A stretch of 34,849 nucleotides of DNA from JAWOJB01 sp046484325 (GCA_046484325.1 JAWOJB010000020.1:1-34849); one strand, 5' to 3'. Counted from the stretch's first letter, positions 1 to 7,726 are shown. The notes: generated from the letters alone by a model not told the origin. Translations and numbers: made by a program.

Positions 1-654
1 CACGGCCCGTCCGACGCCGTCGAAGACGACGTCGAGGGGGCGAGGGCCGGCCAGACCCTCGATCGACTCCTTGAAATCGGCCGTCCGGTACTCGATGACG
101 TGGTCGGCCCCGGCGGCCGCGGCCAGCCCGGCCTTCTCGGGCGAGCCGGCGGTCGCGAACACGATTGCGCCGGCTCGTTTCGCCAGTTGCACGAGCAACA
201 GGCCGACCCCGCCGGCGGCGGCGTGGATGAGGCACCGGTGGCCGGGGCGGAGTGGGAACGTGTCGTTGACCAGGTAGTGGGCGGTCATTCCCTGGAGCAT
301 CACCCCCGCCGCCAGATCGGCGCCCACGCCGGCCGGCACCCGCACCACCCGGTCGGCCGGGGCCGACACCAGCGTGGCGTAGGAGCCCATGACGTCGACC
401 CAGGCGACGGTGTCACCCGGCTCGAGGTCCTCCACCCCGTCACCGATCTCGACCACGATGCCGGCGCCCTCCATGCCCGGCACGAACGGGAGGGGGAGCG
501 GGTAGAGGCCGATCCGGTGATACGTGTCGATGTAGTTGATCCCCGCCGCCGATGTCTCGATCGTCACCCGGCCCGGGCCGGGTGGGGGAGCCGGGAGCTC
601 GACGGGCCGGAGCACCTCGGGCCCGCCGGTCGCCGTGACCTGAATCGCTCGCAT
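1..654 (-). CDS. NADPH:quinone oxidoreductase (zinc-independent MDR family), partial
   Basis: This reading frame begins with ATG at 654 and is still open at base 1, so about 218 N-terminal residues are present and the C-terminus lies outside the window. The protein begins MRAIQVTATGGPEVL and carries the GroES-like N-terminal fold, including a GINYIDTYHRIGLY segment typical of zeta-crystallin/QOR enzymes. An AAAGGVGLLLVQLAK stretch near residues 145-160 is the Rossmann nucleotide-binding loop. QOR-type enzymes reduce quinones with NADPH in the cytosol. A GGAGAG ribosome-binding site lies about 7 nt upstream of the start. The gene follows the 148-aa gene at 665-1111 by only 10 nt, so the two probably share a transcript. 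Family assignment is firm; the exact substrate is unknown. Confidence 0.88.
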   Translation of the reverse strand, partial: MRAIQVTATGGPEVLRPVELPAPPPGPGRVTIETSAAGINYIDTYHRIGLYPLPLPFVPGMEGAGIVVEIGDGVEDLEPGDTVAWVDVMGSYATLVSAPADRVVRVPAGVGADLAAGVMLQGMTAHYLVNDTFPLRPGHRCLIHAAAGGVGLLLVQLAKRAGAIVFATAGSPEKAGLAAAAGADHVIEYRTADFKESIEGLAGPRPLDVVFDGVGRAV

Positions 655-664
655 GGATCTCTCC

Positions 665-1111
665 TCAGGAGCTCGGGGGCAGGACCCGCCAGCCTCGTCG
701 AGCCAGCTCCTCGGCGAGGGCGGTGTCGGGCAGACCGATCAGCATCTGCTCCCACGGGGGTGGACCGTCGAGATCGAGCAGCTCCTCGACCGCGTCCCGG
801 AGGGTGCGTGCCCATGCCCGGCCTCGGGCCGAGGCATGGTGGGAGAGCGTCCCGTCGGGATTGGCGGTGTAGACCCGGGCCTCGATCTGGGGGCTGGCGC
901 GTGATCCGCGCTCTCCGTAGACCAGGACCACCGCGCCAGTCGGCACGTCCTGGACGCCGCCCGCCGCGATGAACTCGCCCTCGAAGGCGTAGCCGGATGA
1001 CTTGGTGGTATCCACGGACACGACGACCTTCGCCCAGTGCTTGTGACGCTCGTCACCGATCAGCGGCACATCCACGGCCACGATCGGGACGGCTGGGTCG
1101 GGCGCGGGCAT
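665..1111 (-). CDS. Conserved hypothetical protein (148 aa)
   Basis: The product starts MPAPDPAVPIVAVDVP and has no signal peptide, membrane helix or catalytic motif that I recognise. It looks like a compact soluble protein: a beta-rich N-terminal half with hydrophobic, charge-flanked strands, and a helical C-terminal half. ATG at 1111 is preceded at 6 nt by a TACCCT box, so the mRNA is probably leaderless. The gene is divergent from the MoaD-fusion gene at 1175 and directly upstream of the quinone oxidoreductase gene. Codon usage matches its neighbours, which supports a real gene. I assign no function. Confidence 0.6.
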   Translation of the reverse strand: MPAPDPAVPIVAVDVPLIGDERHKHWAKVVVSVDTTKSSGYAFEGEFIAAGGVQDVPTGAVVLVYGERGSRASPQIEARVYTANPDGTLSHHASARGRAWARTLRDAVEELLDLDGPPPWEQMLIGLPDTALAEELARRGWRVLPPSS

Positions 1112-1117
1112 CCGGCG

Positions 1118-1123
1118 AGGGTA
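1118..1123 (-). promoter_or_regulatory. -10 box of a leaderless promoter for the 148-aa gene
   Basis: TACCCT on the minus strand sits 6 nt before ATG 1111. It fits TANNNT, the actinobacterial -10 consensus, at the distance expected when transcription starts on or next to the start codon. No clear -35 is visible. Confidence 0.5.
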
Positions 1124-1160
1124 CCCGCGACGGCCCCGCCACGACCGGCCCGGGGCCGTC

Positions 1161-1166
1161 TACCCT
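1161..1166 (+). promoter_or_regulatory. -10 box of a leaderless promoter for the MoaD-fusion gene
   Basis: TACCCT ends 8 nt before ATG 1175, and no ribosome-binding site lies between them. Together with the box at 1118-1123 it forms a compact back-to-back promoter pair. Confidence 0.5.
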
Positions 1167-1174
1167 CCCGGGAC

Positions 1175-2167
1175 ATGGCCATGTTGCGCCTCTTTGCCAA
1201 CCTACGCGAGCTCGCCGGGACCGATCGCCTCGAGATCGACGGTGCCACCGTCGGCGAGATCGTCGACCAGGCCTCGGAGAGGTTCGGTCCGGTGTTTCGC
1301 GACGGGACGGCCAGGGCCAGGGTGTGGCGCAACGGCGATCCGGCCGAGCCGGGGGACCCGGTCGGCCCCACCGACGAGATCGCGTTGATCCCCCCGGTCT
1401 CGGGCGGCTCAGAAGCGGTCGGGTCGACCACGCCCGGGTTGGAGTCCCTCGTCGCCCCCGTCCTCGCCGGGGCGCTGGTGATCGCCAACGTCGCCGCCGG
1501 GGCGTCCTGGTGGCCGGCGGCGCTCGTCGGCGTGGTGTCGATGTGGGCGGTCGATCTCACCCAGTCGAGCCGGGCGGTCCGGATCCCGCTCTCGCCGGTG
1601 CTCGCCTCGGTGCTCACGGCCATGATCGCCACCCACCTCCTCGGTGCCGCCGGTCTGGGGCTGGCGGTGGGGGCGGCGCTCGTCATCGTGTTCGGCATCG
1701 CCGTCTTCGTCCCGTCCCATCGCGACCTCTCGACCCTCGCCCCGACGGCGGTCGTCGGTATCGCCGCATCGGCTGCGGTGTCTTCGCTGATGGCGACCCG
1801 GGCATCCGTCGACCTCGGCCCGAGGGCGGTGGGGGTCTACCTCGTCGTCGTGATCGGGGCCGGCCTGCTGGCTGCGGTGTTCGAGCGATTCTCCCGGCTC
1901 CCCCTGGCCGATCCGATCGCCGGAGTCGCGGTGGGAGCGGTCATCCTGGCGCTCGGCGCTGCGGCCGTCTGGGACCTCGACCTGGTCACGTACCTGCTCA
2001 CGGGCATCGCCCTCGCCGCAGCCCTGCTGGCAGGTCGTGGCTTCGGCTCGTTGGTGCGGACGGGAGGCGTGTCCCTGGCCGACCGCCCACCCGGGCTGCT
2101 CGATGCCGCCGATGGCGCCGTCCTGGCGGCCGGCCTCCTGTACCCGGTGTTGGCGCTCATCGGGTGA
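1175..2167 (+). CDS. MoaD/ThiS-like domain fused to a multi-pass membrane domain with a CdsA-like tail (330 aa)
   Basis: Residues 1-78 form a complete MoaD/ThiS-type ubiquitin-fold sulfur carrier. It begins MAMLRLFANLRELAG and ends in IALIPPVSGG, with the double glycine at 77-78. In free MoaD this GG is the C-terminus that is adenylated and thiocarboxylated; here translation continues for about 250 residues. That part is strongly hydrophobic with roughly seven or eight membrane helices. It ends in a segment around residues 290-325 (GSLVRTGG, RPPGLLDAADG) that resembles a degenerate phosphatidate cytidylyltransferase (CdsA) signature. ATG 1175 is chosen because the domain starts there and a TANNNT box precedes it; ATG 1181 is an alternative. 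Whether the carrier is released by proteolysis or acts as a fixed domain cannot be told from the sequence. Confidence 0.75.
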   Translation: MAMLRLFANLRELAGTDRLEIDGATVGEIVDQASERFGPVFRDGTARARVWRNGDPAEPGDPVGPTDEIALIPPVSGGSEAVGSTTPGLESLVAPVLAGALVIANVAAGASWWPAALVGVVSMWAVDLTQSSRAVRIPLSPVLASVLTAMIATHLLGAAGLGLAVGAALVIVFGIAVFVPSHRDLSTLAPTAVVGIAASAAVSSLMATRASVDLGPRAVGVYLVVVIGAGLLAAVFERFSRLPLADPIAGVAVGAVILALGAAAVWDLDLVTYLLTGIALAAALLAGRGFGSLVRTGGVSLADRPPGLLDAADGAVLAAGLLYPVLALIG

Positions 2168-2196
2168 CCCGAGGCATCGTCGGGCCTCGACCCGGT

Positions 2197-2202
2197 TAGG
2201 AT
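2197..2202 (+). promoter_or_regulatory. -10 box of a leaderless promoter for the M23 peptidase gene
   Basis: TAGGAT ends 9 nt upstream of ATG 2212, in the 44-nt gap after the MoaD-fusion gene. No Shine-Dalgarno sequence is visible between the box and the start. Confidence 0.55.
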
Positions 2203-2211
2203 GACCGGGCC

Positions 2212-3342
2212 ATGAGGCCGTCTGCCGCCGGTCGCGGCGCTCTCCTACTCCTCTCCGTGGTCGTGTTCGTCACGGCCTCGCCGCAGGCTGCCCTCTCGGT
2301 TACCGAACGGCAGGTCGAGCAGGCCTGCGCCGACTCGAAGGCCCAGTACGACGCCTACCTGTCGGCTCGCTCCGATTTCGAGCAGGCCTCCGAGGAGTGG
2401 GAGCGGACCCGCAACGAGATCGCCGTCCTCGAGAACAGGCAGACCCGCGCCCTCGGCGTCGCCTCCAACCAGCAGCAGGCGATCGAGGACATCCAGGCGA
2501 AGATCGAGGAGCAGGTCGTCGAGCTGTACATGCAGGGCGGGTTCGGCTCGCCCGGTCTGGTGCTCTTCGCCGACTCGGTCGATCAGCTCATCACGGGTGA
2601 GGAGTTCCTGACGGCCACCTCCGGCGAGGACCTCTCGTCGCTTGACTCCCTCATCAGCCTCCAGGCCGACATGGGCCGATATCAGGGCGAGCTCGAGGAG
2701 GTCGAGACCGAGCTCCGCGATCTCGAGGCACGCCAGCAGCAGGCAACCGACGCCCTCGAGGCGGCGGCCACGGCCGAGCGGGCGGCTGCCGAGAAGCTGC
2801 AGGGCCGATGTGCCGACCTCACCCACCAGCTCGAGGTCCAGCGAGCAGAGGAAGAGCGCCGCCGCCGGGAGGCCGCCGCCCGGGCGGCCGCCGCCAGCCG
2901 GACGTCCTCGCGCTCGACGGCGAGCGCCGCCTCCTCCGGGATCGGGTCGATCCCCGGGTTCATCTGCCCGATGCGGTCCACGTTCCGCGACACGTGGGGC
3001 TATCCCCGTTCGGGTGGCCGCACCCACAAGGGTGTCGATATGTTCGCCCCCTGGGACGCTCCGATCTACGCGGTGGCGTCGGGCACCGTCTTCGTCAGGG
3101 AGGGCGGGCTCGGTGGCAAGATCATCTGGCTCGTGACCGGGGGACCGGCCTACTACTACGCCCACCTGAACGGCTGGAACGTGTCGAACGGCCAGCAGGT
3201 GGGGGCGGGGCAGGTGATCGGGTGGAACGGGAACACCGGGAACGCCCGCGGCGGCTCACCCCACCTCCACTTCGAGATCCACCCGCGCGGCCGTGGGGGA
3301 GGGGCGGTCAACCCCTACCCCACGGTCCGGGCCGCCTGTTAG
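2212..3342 (+). CDS. Secreted M23-family peptidoglycan endopeptidase with coiled-coil N-terminus (EnvC/NlpD-like)
   Basis: The 376-aa product begins with a basic N-terminus and a hydrophobic stretch (residues 10-28) that reads as a Sec signal peptide. Residues ~31-235 are rich in Glu, Gln, Arg and Ala heptads and should form long coiled coils, interrupted by a PGLVLFADSVDQLI segment typical of EnvC-like proteins. After a Ser/Ala linker, the LytM/M23 domain has H272 and D276 (THKGVD) plus H351-L-H353-F-E, the expected zinc and catalytic residues. It therefore looks like an active metallo-endopeptidase rather than a degenerate activator. Such proteins cut, or regulate cutting of, cell-wall peptides at division. 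The gene lies in a same-strand run with the RsiG-like gene 13 nt downstream. Confidence 0.9.
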   Translation: MRPSAAGRGALLLLSVVVFVTASPQAALSVTERQVEQACADSKAQYDAYLSARSDFEQASEEWERTRNEIAVLENRQTRALGVASNQQQAIEDIQAKIEEQVVELYMQGGFGSPGLVLFADSVDQLITGEEFLTATSGEDLSSLDSLISLQADMGRYQGELEEVETELRDLEARQQQATDALEAAATAERAAAEKLQGRCADLTHQLEVQRAEEERRRREAAARAAAASRTSSRSTASAASSGIGSIPGFICPMRSTFRDTWGYPRSGGRTHKGVDMFAPWDAPIYAVASGTVFVREGGLGGKIIWLVTGGPAYYYAHLNGWNVSNGQQVGAGQVIGWNGNTGNARGGSPHLHFEIHPRGRGGGAVNPYPTVRAAC

Positions 3343-3343
3343 G

Positions 3344-3349
3344 TAGGCT
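3344..3349 (+). promoter_or_regulatory. Possible -10 box (leaderless) for the RsiG-like gene
   Basis: TAGGCT lies 6 nt before GTG 3356 and immediately after the stop codon of the M23 gene. No ribosome-binding site precedes the GTG, which favours a leaderless start over read-through translation. Confidence 0.42.
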
Positions 3350-3355
3350 CTTCCC

Positions 3356-3877
3356 GTGAACCAGGATCGCCGGCGCATCGACGAGGTCCTCGACCCGCTG
3401 TTCGTAGACGGGCTGGACGAGCTCCCGCTCGAAGAGCTCCGCCGCCGGCGGGGGCTGGCCGACGAGGTCGAGAACGAGCTCTCCTATTACCGGCGCCTTC
3501 TCCACGGGCGGCTCGACCTCATCCGGTTCGAGCAACGCCGTCGAGCGGGGGAGGAGGAGCGCGAGCTCATCGACGCCCTGGTCGACGTGCTGTCCGATGC
3601 CCCTTCCGGTGGCGGGCGCCACACTTCCCACATCCTCACCGACCTCCCCCCGCTGCCCGACGTGGGGCGGCGGGAGATCGACCAGGTGCTCGACGACAAC
3701 GTCCTGATCCGGCTCGACGACGCCTCCGACGACGATCTCGCCGAGTCCGTCCAGACCCTCGTGGAGACGGCCTCGGAGATCTCGGCCCACCGGGCCGAGG
3801 TGCAGCGTGTGGCCGACGTCCTGGCGGGGGCGGTAGACCGGCGTCACCGGACCCGCTCGGGCTCCGAGACGGCCTGA
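3356..3877 (+). CDS. RsiG-like c-di-GMP-responsive anti-sigma factor (173 aa)
   Basis: The protein is small, soluble, helical and highly charged. The stretch VENELSYYRRLLHGRLDL matches the RsiG c-di-GMP-binding signature E-x3-S-x2-R-x3-Q-x3-D at E39, S43, R46, H50 and D54, with His in place of Gln. In Streptomyces, RsiG loaded with c-di-GMP holds the sigma factor WhiG; Rubrobacter has a single-motif version. Only one clear motif is present here, so a dimer would be needed to build the binding site. The C-terminal half (DQVLDDNVLIRLDD onward) forms further helices. GTG 3356 is the first in-frame start near the preceding -10-like box. No WhiG-type sigma gene is in the window. The assignment rests on the motif and overall helical layout. 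Confidence 0.7.
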   Translation: MNQDRRRIDEVLDPLFVDGLDELPLEELRRRRGLADEVENELSYYRRLLHGRLDLIRFEQRRRAGEEERELIDALVDVLSDAPSGGGRHTSHILTDLPPLPDVGRREIDQVLDDNVLIRLDDASDDDLAESVQTLVETASEISAHRAEVQRVADVLAGAVDRRHRTRSGSETA

Positions 3878-3883
3878 GGGGCG

Positions 3884-4828
3884 GTGCTCGCCGAGGTCGT
3901 CCGCTCGGGGACGGTCGAGGCCGTCCACGACGGGGTGGTGGTGGTCGTGGACCGCGACCGCCTCGTGGCCGTCGCCGGTGACGTCGATCGGCCCTTCCAT
4001 CTGCGATCGGCCGCCAAGCCCTTTCAGGCCACCGTCGCCCTGGAGCTCGGTCTCGACCTCCCAGCCGAGCATCTGGCGGTGGCGTGCGGGAGTCACGACG
4101 CCGACCCGATCCATGTGGCGATGGTTCTCCGGATGCTCGCCGACGGCGGATTGTCGGAGTCGGACCTCCGCTGTCCTCCCGCCTGGCCGCTCGGCGGTCC
4201 GGCCCGCCGCCGGGCCCTCGCACGGGGTCATGGAGGCCCTCGCCGGGTCTGGCACGACTGCTCGGGCAAGCACGCCGCCATGGTGCGGGTGGCCGCCGCC
4301 CGGGGATGGGACGTCGCCGGCTACCGGGATCCTTCCCATCCCGTCCAGACGGCCGTGGCCGGGGTGCTCTCGGACACGATGGGGGGTTCGTTCGGTCCCG
4401 CCGGTGTGGACGGGTGCGGCGTGCCCGTCTTTCCGGCCACCGCCACGGCGATGGCGCGGGCCTTCGCCGCTCTCACCACCGGGCGGCGATTCGAGCGGGT
4501 CGTGGAGGCGATGCACCGCCATCCCGCCCTGGTCTCCGGGACAGGCAACCTCGACACGTTGGTCGCCACCTGGAGTGGGGGCGTGGCCAAACGCGGCGCC
4601 GAGGGATGTCTGGGCATCGCCATGCCCGGAGGGGTCGGGATCGCGGTGAAGTGTTGGGATGGCTCCGATCGCCCGCTCGGCCCTGTCGTGATGCGGGTGC
4701 TCGAACACCTCGGCCTGGCCCACGAAGGAATTCGGCGCGGTCTGGAAGGAATCACCGCCCCTCCGGTGTTGGGTGGGGGGGCACCGGTCGGCGCCGTTCG
4801 CCCGCTGGTCCGCCTCCACCGCCCATGA
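3884..4828 (+). CDS. Asparaginase II family protein (AnsA-like)
   Basis: This 314-aa protein belongs to the Rhizobium etli-type asparaginase II family, unrelated to the classical E. coli fold. Family hallmarks include the N-terminal RSGTVEAVHDG segment, the LRSAAKPFQA motif, ACGSHD, HDCSGKHAAM and the late GGVAKRGAEG stretch. Members hydrolyse L-asparagine to aspartate and ammonia in the cytoplasm, though many remain uncharacterised. GTG 3884 starts 6 nt after the RsiG-like gene stops. The stop overlaps the next start as ATGA, implying translational coupling to the acetyltransferase-like gene. Length is normal for the family. Substrate specificity is inferred. Confidence 0.85.
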   Translation: MLAEVVRSGTVEAVHDGVVVVVDRDRLVAVAGDVDRPFHLRSAAKPFQATVALELGLDLPAEHLAVACGSHDADPIHVAMVLRMLADGGLSESDLRCPPAWPLGGPARRRALARGHGGPRRVWHDCSGKHAAMVRVAAARGWDVAGYRDPSHPVQTAVAGVLSDTMGGSFGPAGVDGCGVPVFPATATAMARAFAALTTGRRFERVVEAMHRHPALVSGTGNLDTLVATWSGGVAKRGAEGCLGIAMPGGVGIAVKCWDGSDRPLGPVVMRVLEHLGLAHEGIRRGLEGITAPPVLGGGAPVGAVRPLVRLHRP

Positions 4829-5742
4829 GACGACACACGGACTGGGACACCCCGGCTTTCGATTTGACGCCCGTGGCTTCCGCCACCGGCCCGTTTCCGA
4901 CGCGCTCGTTCCTGCGGACGCTCTGGGAGCACGGTGGGGATGGCGGTCGCCGGCTGAGCCTCGTCGAGGGCCCCGACGCCCTCATCCCGCTCGAGATCTG
5001 CGGGCCGGAGGTCCATCTCAGCGGTCATCCGGACCTCGTCGACTACCACGCGCCCCTCGGTCCCGGGGTGGCCGGCGTGATGGCCTCTCTGGCGGCCGAT
5101 CTCCCGACGGGATCATCCATCGATTTCGACTCGCTCCCGCTCGAGGCGGCGGAGGCCGTGGCCGAGGGCCTGGAGGCGGCCGGCCTCCCGTGGACCAGCG
5201 AGCGTCACGCCGTGGCCGCAGTCCTGGAGCTTCCCGGGACGTACGAGGACTACCTCCACGCCATCGGCAAGAAGGAGCGACACGAGGTGCGCCGCAAGCG
5301 ACGTCGCTACGTCGAGACGGTCGGCGAGCTGGTCCACGAGACCCACACCGGCACCGGGTGGGCGTTCGACGAGTTCGTGCGACTCCACCGGCTGGCCGCC
5401 GGTCCCAAGGGGACGTTCATGACCGGCGGCATGCGCCGCCTGTTCGCCACGCTCGCCGGGCAGCCGGGCTGGAGGATCGACCTGCTGCGGATCGGCGAGG
5501 AGCGAAGGGCCACCGCCTGCGTGTTCGGGTTCGCCGACGAGGACGGCTACTTCCTCTACAACTCCGCATACGACCCGGGCCTCTCCGAGGGCTCACCGGG
5601 CGTGGCACTGCTCGGGTCGATGATCGAGCGGGCGATCGGCGAAGGCAGGCCGAGGTTCGACTTCCTCAAAGGCGACGAGGCCTACAAGTTCCGGCTGGGA
5701 GCAGACGAGCGCCCCCTCTACCGTCTGGTGGCACACCGATGA
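4825..5742 (+). CDS. GNAT/FemAB-like acyl- or aminoacyl-transferase (305 aa)
   Basis: The protein has the double-GNAT layout of the BioF2/CelD-type acetyltransferase_6 group. After a variable N-terminal half, it carries the GKKERHEVRRKRRR segment (about residues 150-163), an RLHRLAAGPKGTF stretch and the FDFLKGDEAYKFRLGA motif near the C-terminus. This last motif is diagnostic for the family. Such enzymes transfer acyl or aminoacyl groups in cell-envelope or polysaccharide biosynthesis. ATG 4825 overlaps the upstream stop, and the gene's own TGA overlaps the mshA-like ATG at 5739, so three genes are translationally coupled. The exact substrate cannot be named. Confidence 0.8.
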   Translation: MRRHTDWDTPAFDLTPVASATGPFPTRSFLRTLWEHGGDGGRRLSLVEGPDALIPLEICGPEVHLSGHPDLVDYHAPLGPGVAGVMASLAADLPTGSSIDFDSLPLEAAEAVAEGLEAAGLPWTSERHAVAAVLELPGTYEDYLHAIGKKERHEVRRKRRRYVETVGELVHETHTGTGWAFDEFVRLHRLAAGPKGTFMTGGMRRLFATLAGQPGWRIDLLRIGEERRATACVFGFADEDGYFLYNSAYDPGLSEGSPGVALLGSMIERAIGEGRPRFDFLKGDEAYKFRLGADERPLYRLVAHR

Positions 5743-6965
5743 TCCGCCGCGTCGCCTACCTCTCGATGCACACCTCCCCGCTGCTCCAGCCGGGTGTCGG
5801 CGACGCGGGTGGGATGAACGTCTATCTCGACGAGCTCGCCCACACGATGGTGGAGCGGTCCGTGGAGGTCGAGGTGTTCACGAGGAGGGTCGACCCCGGG
5901 CTACCCGAGGTGGTGGAGGTGGTGCCGGGCTACCGGGTCCACCACGTCGATGCCGGGCCGCCCGAGACCGTCGCGGTTCGCTCCCTCGCCCGGTACGTGC
6001 GTGAGTTCGCCGACCGGTGCGGCGACGTCCTCGAGGAGATCCCACCCGACATCCTCCACAGCCACTACTGGCTGTCGGGATGGGCGGGCCTGGTCCTCAA
6101 GCGCCGCCTGGGGATCCCGCTCGCCAACTCGTTCCACACCCTGGGTCGGGTGAAGGACGCCACCCGCCGCAAGGACGAGCCGCCCAGCCCGCTGCTCCGG
6201 ATCGCCGCCGAGCACGAGGTGATCGAAGGCTCCGACTGCGTCGTGGCCTCGACGCCGCTCGAGGCGGAGGACCTGATGGCCCACTATGGCGCCGACCCGG
6301 CCCGCCTCTGCACGTCGCCACCGGGCGTCGACCACGACCGCTTCGGTCCCGGCGATCGTGATGAGGCCCGGGTCAGGCTGGGATGGGATGCGGGTCCGAC
6401 GGTGCTCTTCGTGGGTCGAATCCAGGCGCTCAAGGGAGCCGACGTGGCGCTCGAGACGCTGGGGATGCTCCGGGGTCGGGTGCCGGAGGCGCGCATGGTC
6501 ATGGTGGGTGGTGCGAGCGGTCCGGACGGCACCGCCGAGGTGGAGCGGCTCCGCCGTCGGGCGGCCGCCGCCGACGTGGCCGGCGCCGTCGAATTCGTCG
6601 ACCCGGTTCCGCACGACGTTCTCGTCGACTACTACCGGGGGGCAGACGCGCTCGTGCTGCCGTCCCGTTCCGAGTCGTTCGGGCTGGTCGCGGCCGAGGC
6701 GCAGGCATCGGGACTGCCGGTGGTGGCTGCCCGGGTCGGGGGGCTCGTGCACGTGGTCGACGACGGGGCGACCGGGGTGCTCGTCGACGGATGGGATCCC
6801 GTCGGGTATGCCGCCGCCCTCGAGAAGGTGCTGACCGACCCCGGCCTGGCCGCCTCGATGTCGGCCGCGGCGGTCGTCTGGTCCGAGCGATTCTCTTGGG
6901 AGGCGACCGCCAATCGGCTGCTCGAGCTCTACGACGGCGTGGTGCGTCGTGTCGGCGGCGGCTGA
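5739..6965 (+). CDS. mshA: MshA-like D-inositol-3-phosphate glycosyltransferase (GT4 family)
   Basis: The 408-aa protein has an N-terminal motif, GVGDAGGMNVYL at residues 19-30, preceded by LSMHTSPLLQP, which closely matches mycothiol glycosyltransferase MshA. MshA transfers GlcNAc from UDP-GlcNAc to inositol-3-phosphate, the first step of mycothiol synthesis. The C-terminal GT-B half has the nucleotide-sugar region VLFVGRIQALKGAD and the E-x7-E motif in SRSESFGLVAAEA. The following gene is of the YbjN type, as found beside mshA in mycobacteria, which supports the assignment. Some GT4 relatives act on other sugars, and the remaining mycothiol genes are not in the window, so I treat this as MshA-like. 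Confidence 0.8.
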   Translation: MIRRVAYLSMHTSPLLQPGVGDAGGMNVYLDELAHTMVERSVEVEVFTRRVDPGLPEVVEVVPGYRVHHVDAGPPETVAVRSLARYVREFADRCGDVLEEIPPDILHSHYWLSGWAGLVLKRRLGIPLANSFHTLGRVKDATRRKDEPPSPLLRIAAEHEVIEGSDCVVASTPLEAEDLMAHYGADPARLCTSPPGVDHDRFGPGDRDEARVRLGWDAGPTVLFVGRIQALKGADVALETLGMLRGRVPEARMVMVGGASGPDGTAEVERLRRRAAAADVAGAVEFVDPVPHDVLVDYYRGADALVLPSRSESFGLVAAEAQASGLPVVAARVGGLVHVVDDGATGVLVDGWDPVGYAAALEKVLTDPGLAASMSAAAVVWSERFSWEATANRLLELYDGVVRRVGGG

Positions 6966-7386
6966 CACCCTGGAGCTGGCCATCCGGGGGTGGGTCGCCG
7001 ACCCCGAGTCGGACGTCGTGTACGCCGAGCTCGTCGACGGACGCTGGGCCGTCCGCATGCATCAATCGGTGCGCGACGCGACCACGGTGTGGTGGCAGGC
7101 CGGCGAGCGCAGTGTCCGCGCCGAGGCCTACGTGCTCCCGTCTCCCGCCGCCAACCACGAGGCGGTGTACCGGCTGGCCCTCATCCGCAACGCCACCGCC
7201 TGGCGGGCCCACTTCTGCCTTGACGGCGAGGGCGCGCTGGTGCTGCGCGGCCGCCTCGGCGTGGAGGAGGTCGAGCTTCTCACGCTGGACCTGATGCTCG
7301 GCGAGATCTACGAGCTCGTCGAGCTCAGCTTCCGTCCACTCGTGGCTTTGGCCTTCGCCTCACCACGTCGCGAAACAAACATCTGA
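6949..7386 (+). CDS. YbjN / type III secretion chaperone-like domain protein (145 aa)
   Basis: This small soluble protein contains the segments VWWQAGERSVRAEAYVLP and NHEAVYRLALIRN, characteristic of actinobacterial YbjN-domain proteins of the Rv0487 type. Its fold is related to class I type III secretion chaperones. GTG 6949 overlaps the end of mshA by 17 nt, so the two genes are probably co-translated. The mshA-YbjN pairing is conserved in actinobacteria, but the molecular role of the partner is not established. The C-terminal ~20 residues diverge from the family. Confidence 0.78.
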   Translation: MSAAADTLELAIRGWVADPESDVVYAELVDGRWAVRMHQSVRDATTVWWQAGERSVRAEAYVLPSPAANHEAVYRLALIRNATAWRAHFCLDGEGALVLRGRLGVEEVELLTLDLMLGEIYELVELSFRPLVALAFASPRRETNI

Positions 7387-7726
7387 CCGACTTGTGCACA
7401 GGTGGTTGTGCACAAGCCCCTGTGGATATCCGGGGAAACTGTGGAAAACTCGGGTCGGGCGGGGATGAGCCACGATCGGAGCCAACTCGGGGGGACCGGC
7501 CGGGCCGAGGTCCGTCCCGCGCCGCTTGGCACCGGGTTGACGGCGTCGCCCGGCTTCCGTACCTTCGATTCTGCGGCGCCCGAGGTGCCGAGTCGGGGTA
7601 GCGGTCCGTTCGGGGAAGTGCGGGACGCCACACCGGCGAGGTTCTTCGGGCGCCGCGTCGTGCGGGTCGGTGGCGCGGGTCGGGTGGTGCGGGCCGGGTC
7701 GCCGGCATCCGCCGGTCGCCGGGGGA
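7387..7726. other. 340-bp gap with a DnaA-box-like cluster at its left end
   Basis: No credible gene lies here. The first 60 bp are notably AT-richer and hold four 9-mers resembling DnaA boxes, listed separately. The remainder (about 7460-7726) is very G-rich on the plus strand, with GCGGGTCGG-like low-complexity runs and a weak CCGGC-atcc-GCCGG hairpin at 7702-7715. That hairpin could help terminate the convergent CAP gene, but it has no T-tract. Confidence 0.5.
7392..7448. promoter_or_regulatory. Cluster of four DnaA-box-like motifs
   Basis: TTGTGCACA occurs at 7392-7400 and again at 7406-7414; the second extends to the perfect palindrome TTGTGCACAA at 7406-7415. TGTGGATAT at 7421-7429 is the reverse of ATATCCACA. 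TGTGGAAAA at 7440-7448 is the reverse of TTTTCCACA. The last fits TTWTNCACA. The TTGTGCACA copies differ by one base from the actinobacterial box TTGTCCACA. Start-to-start spacings of 14, 15 and 19 nt make this a dense array. It may be a DnaA-binding regulatory or titration site, or part of a replication origin, but no origin-associated genes flank it. Confidence 0.5.

Noticed and set aside
7392..7415. TTGTG...CACAA spacing read as a Rex operator
   Set aside because: Rex sites have 8 nt between TTGTG and CACAA. Here the spacing is 0 or 14 nt, and the flanking TGTGGATAT and TGTGGAAAA motifs fit DnaA boxes better.
7387..7726. Chromosomal replication origin
   Set aside because: The box cluster is suggestive, but no dnaA, dnaN, recF, gyrase or rpmH genes flank it, there is no clear AT-rich unwinding element, and skew could not be computed.
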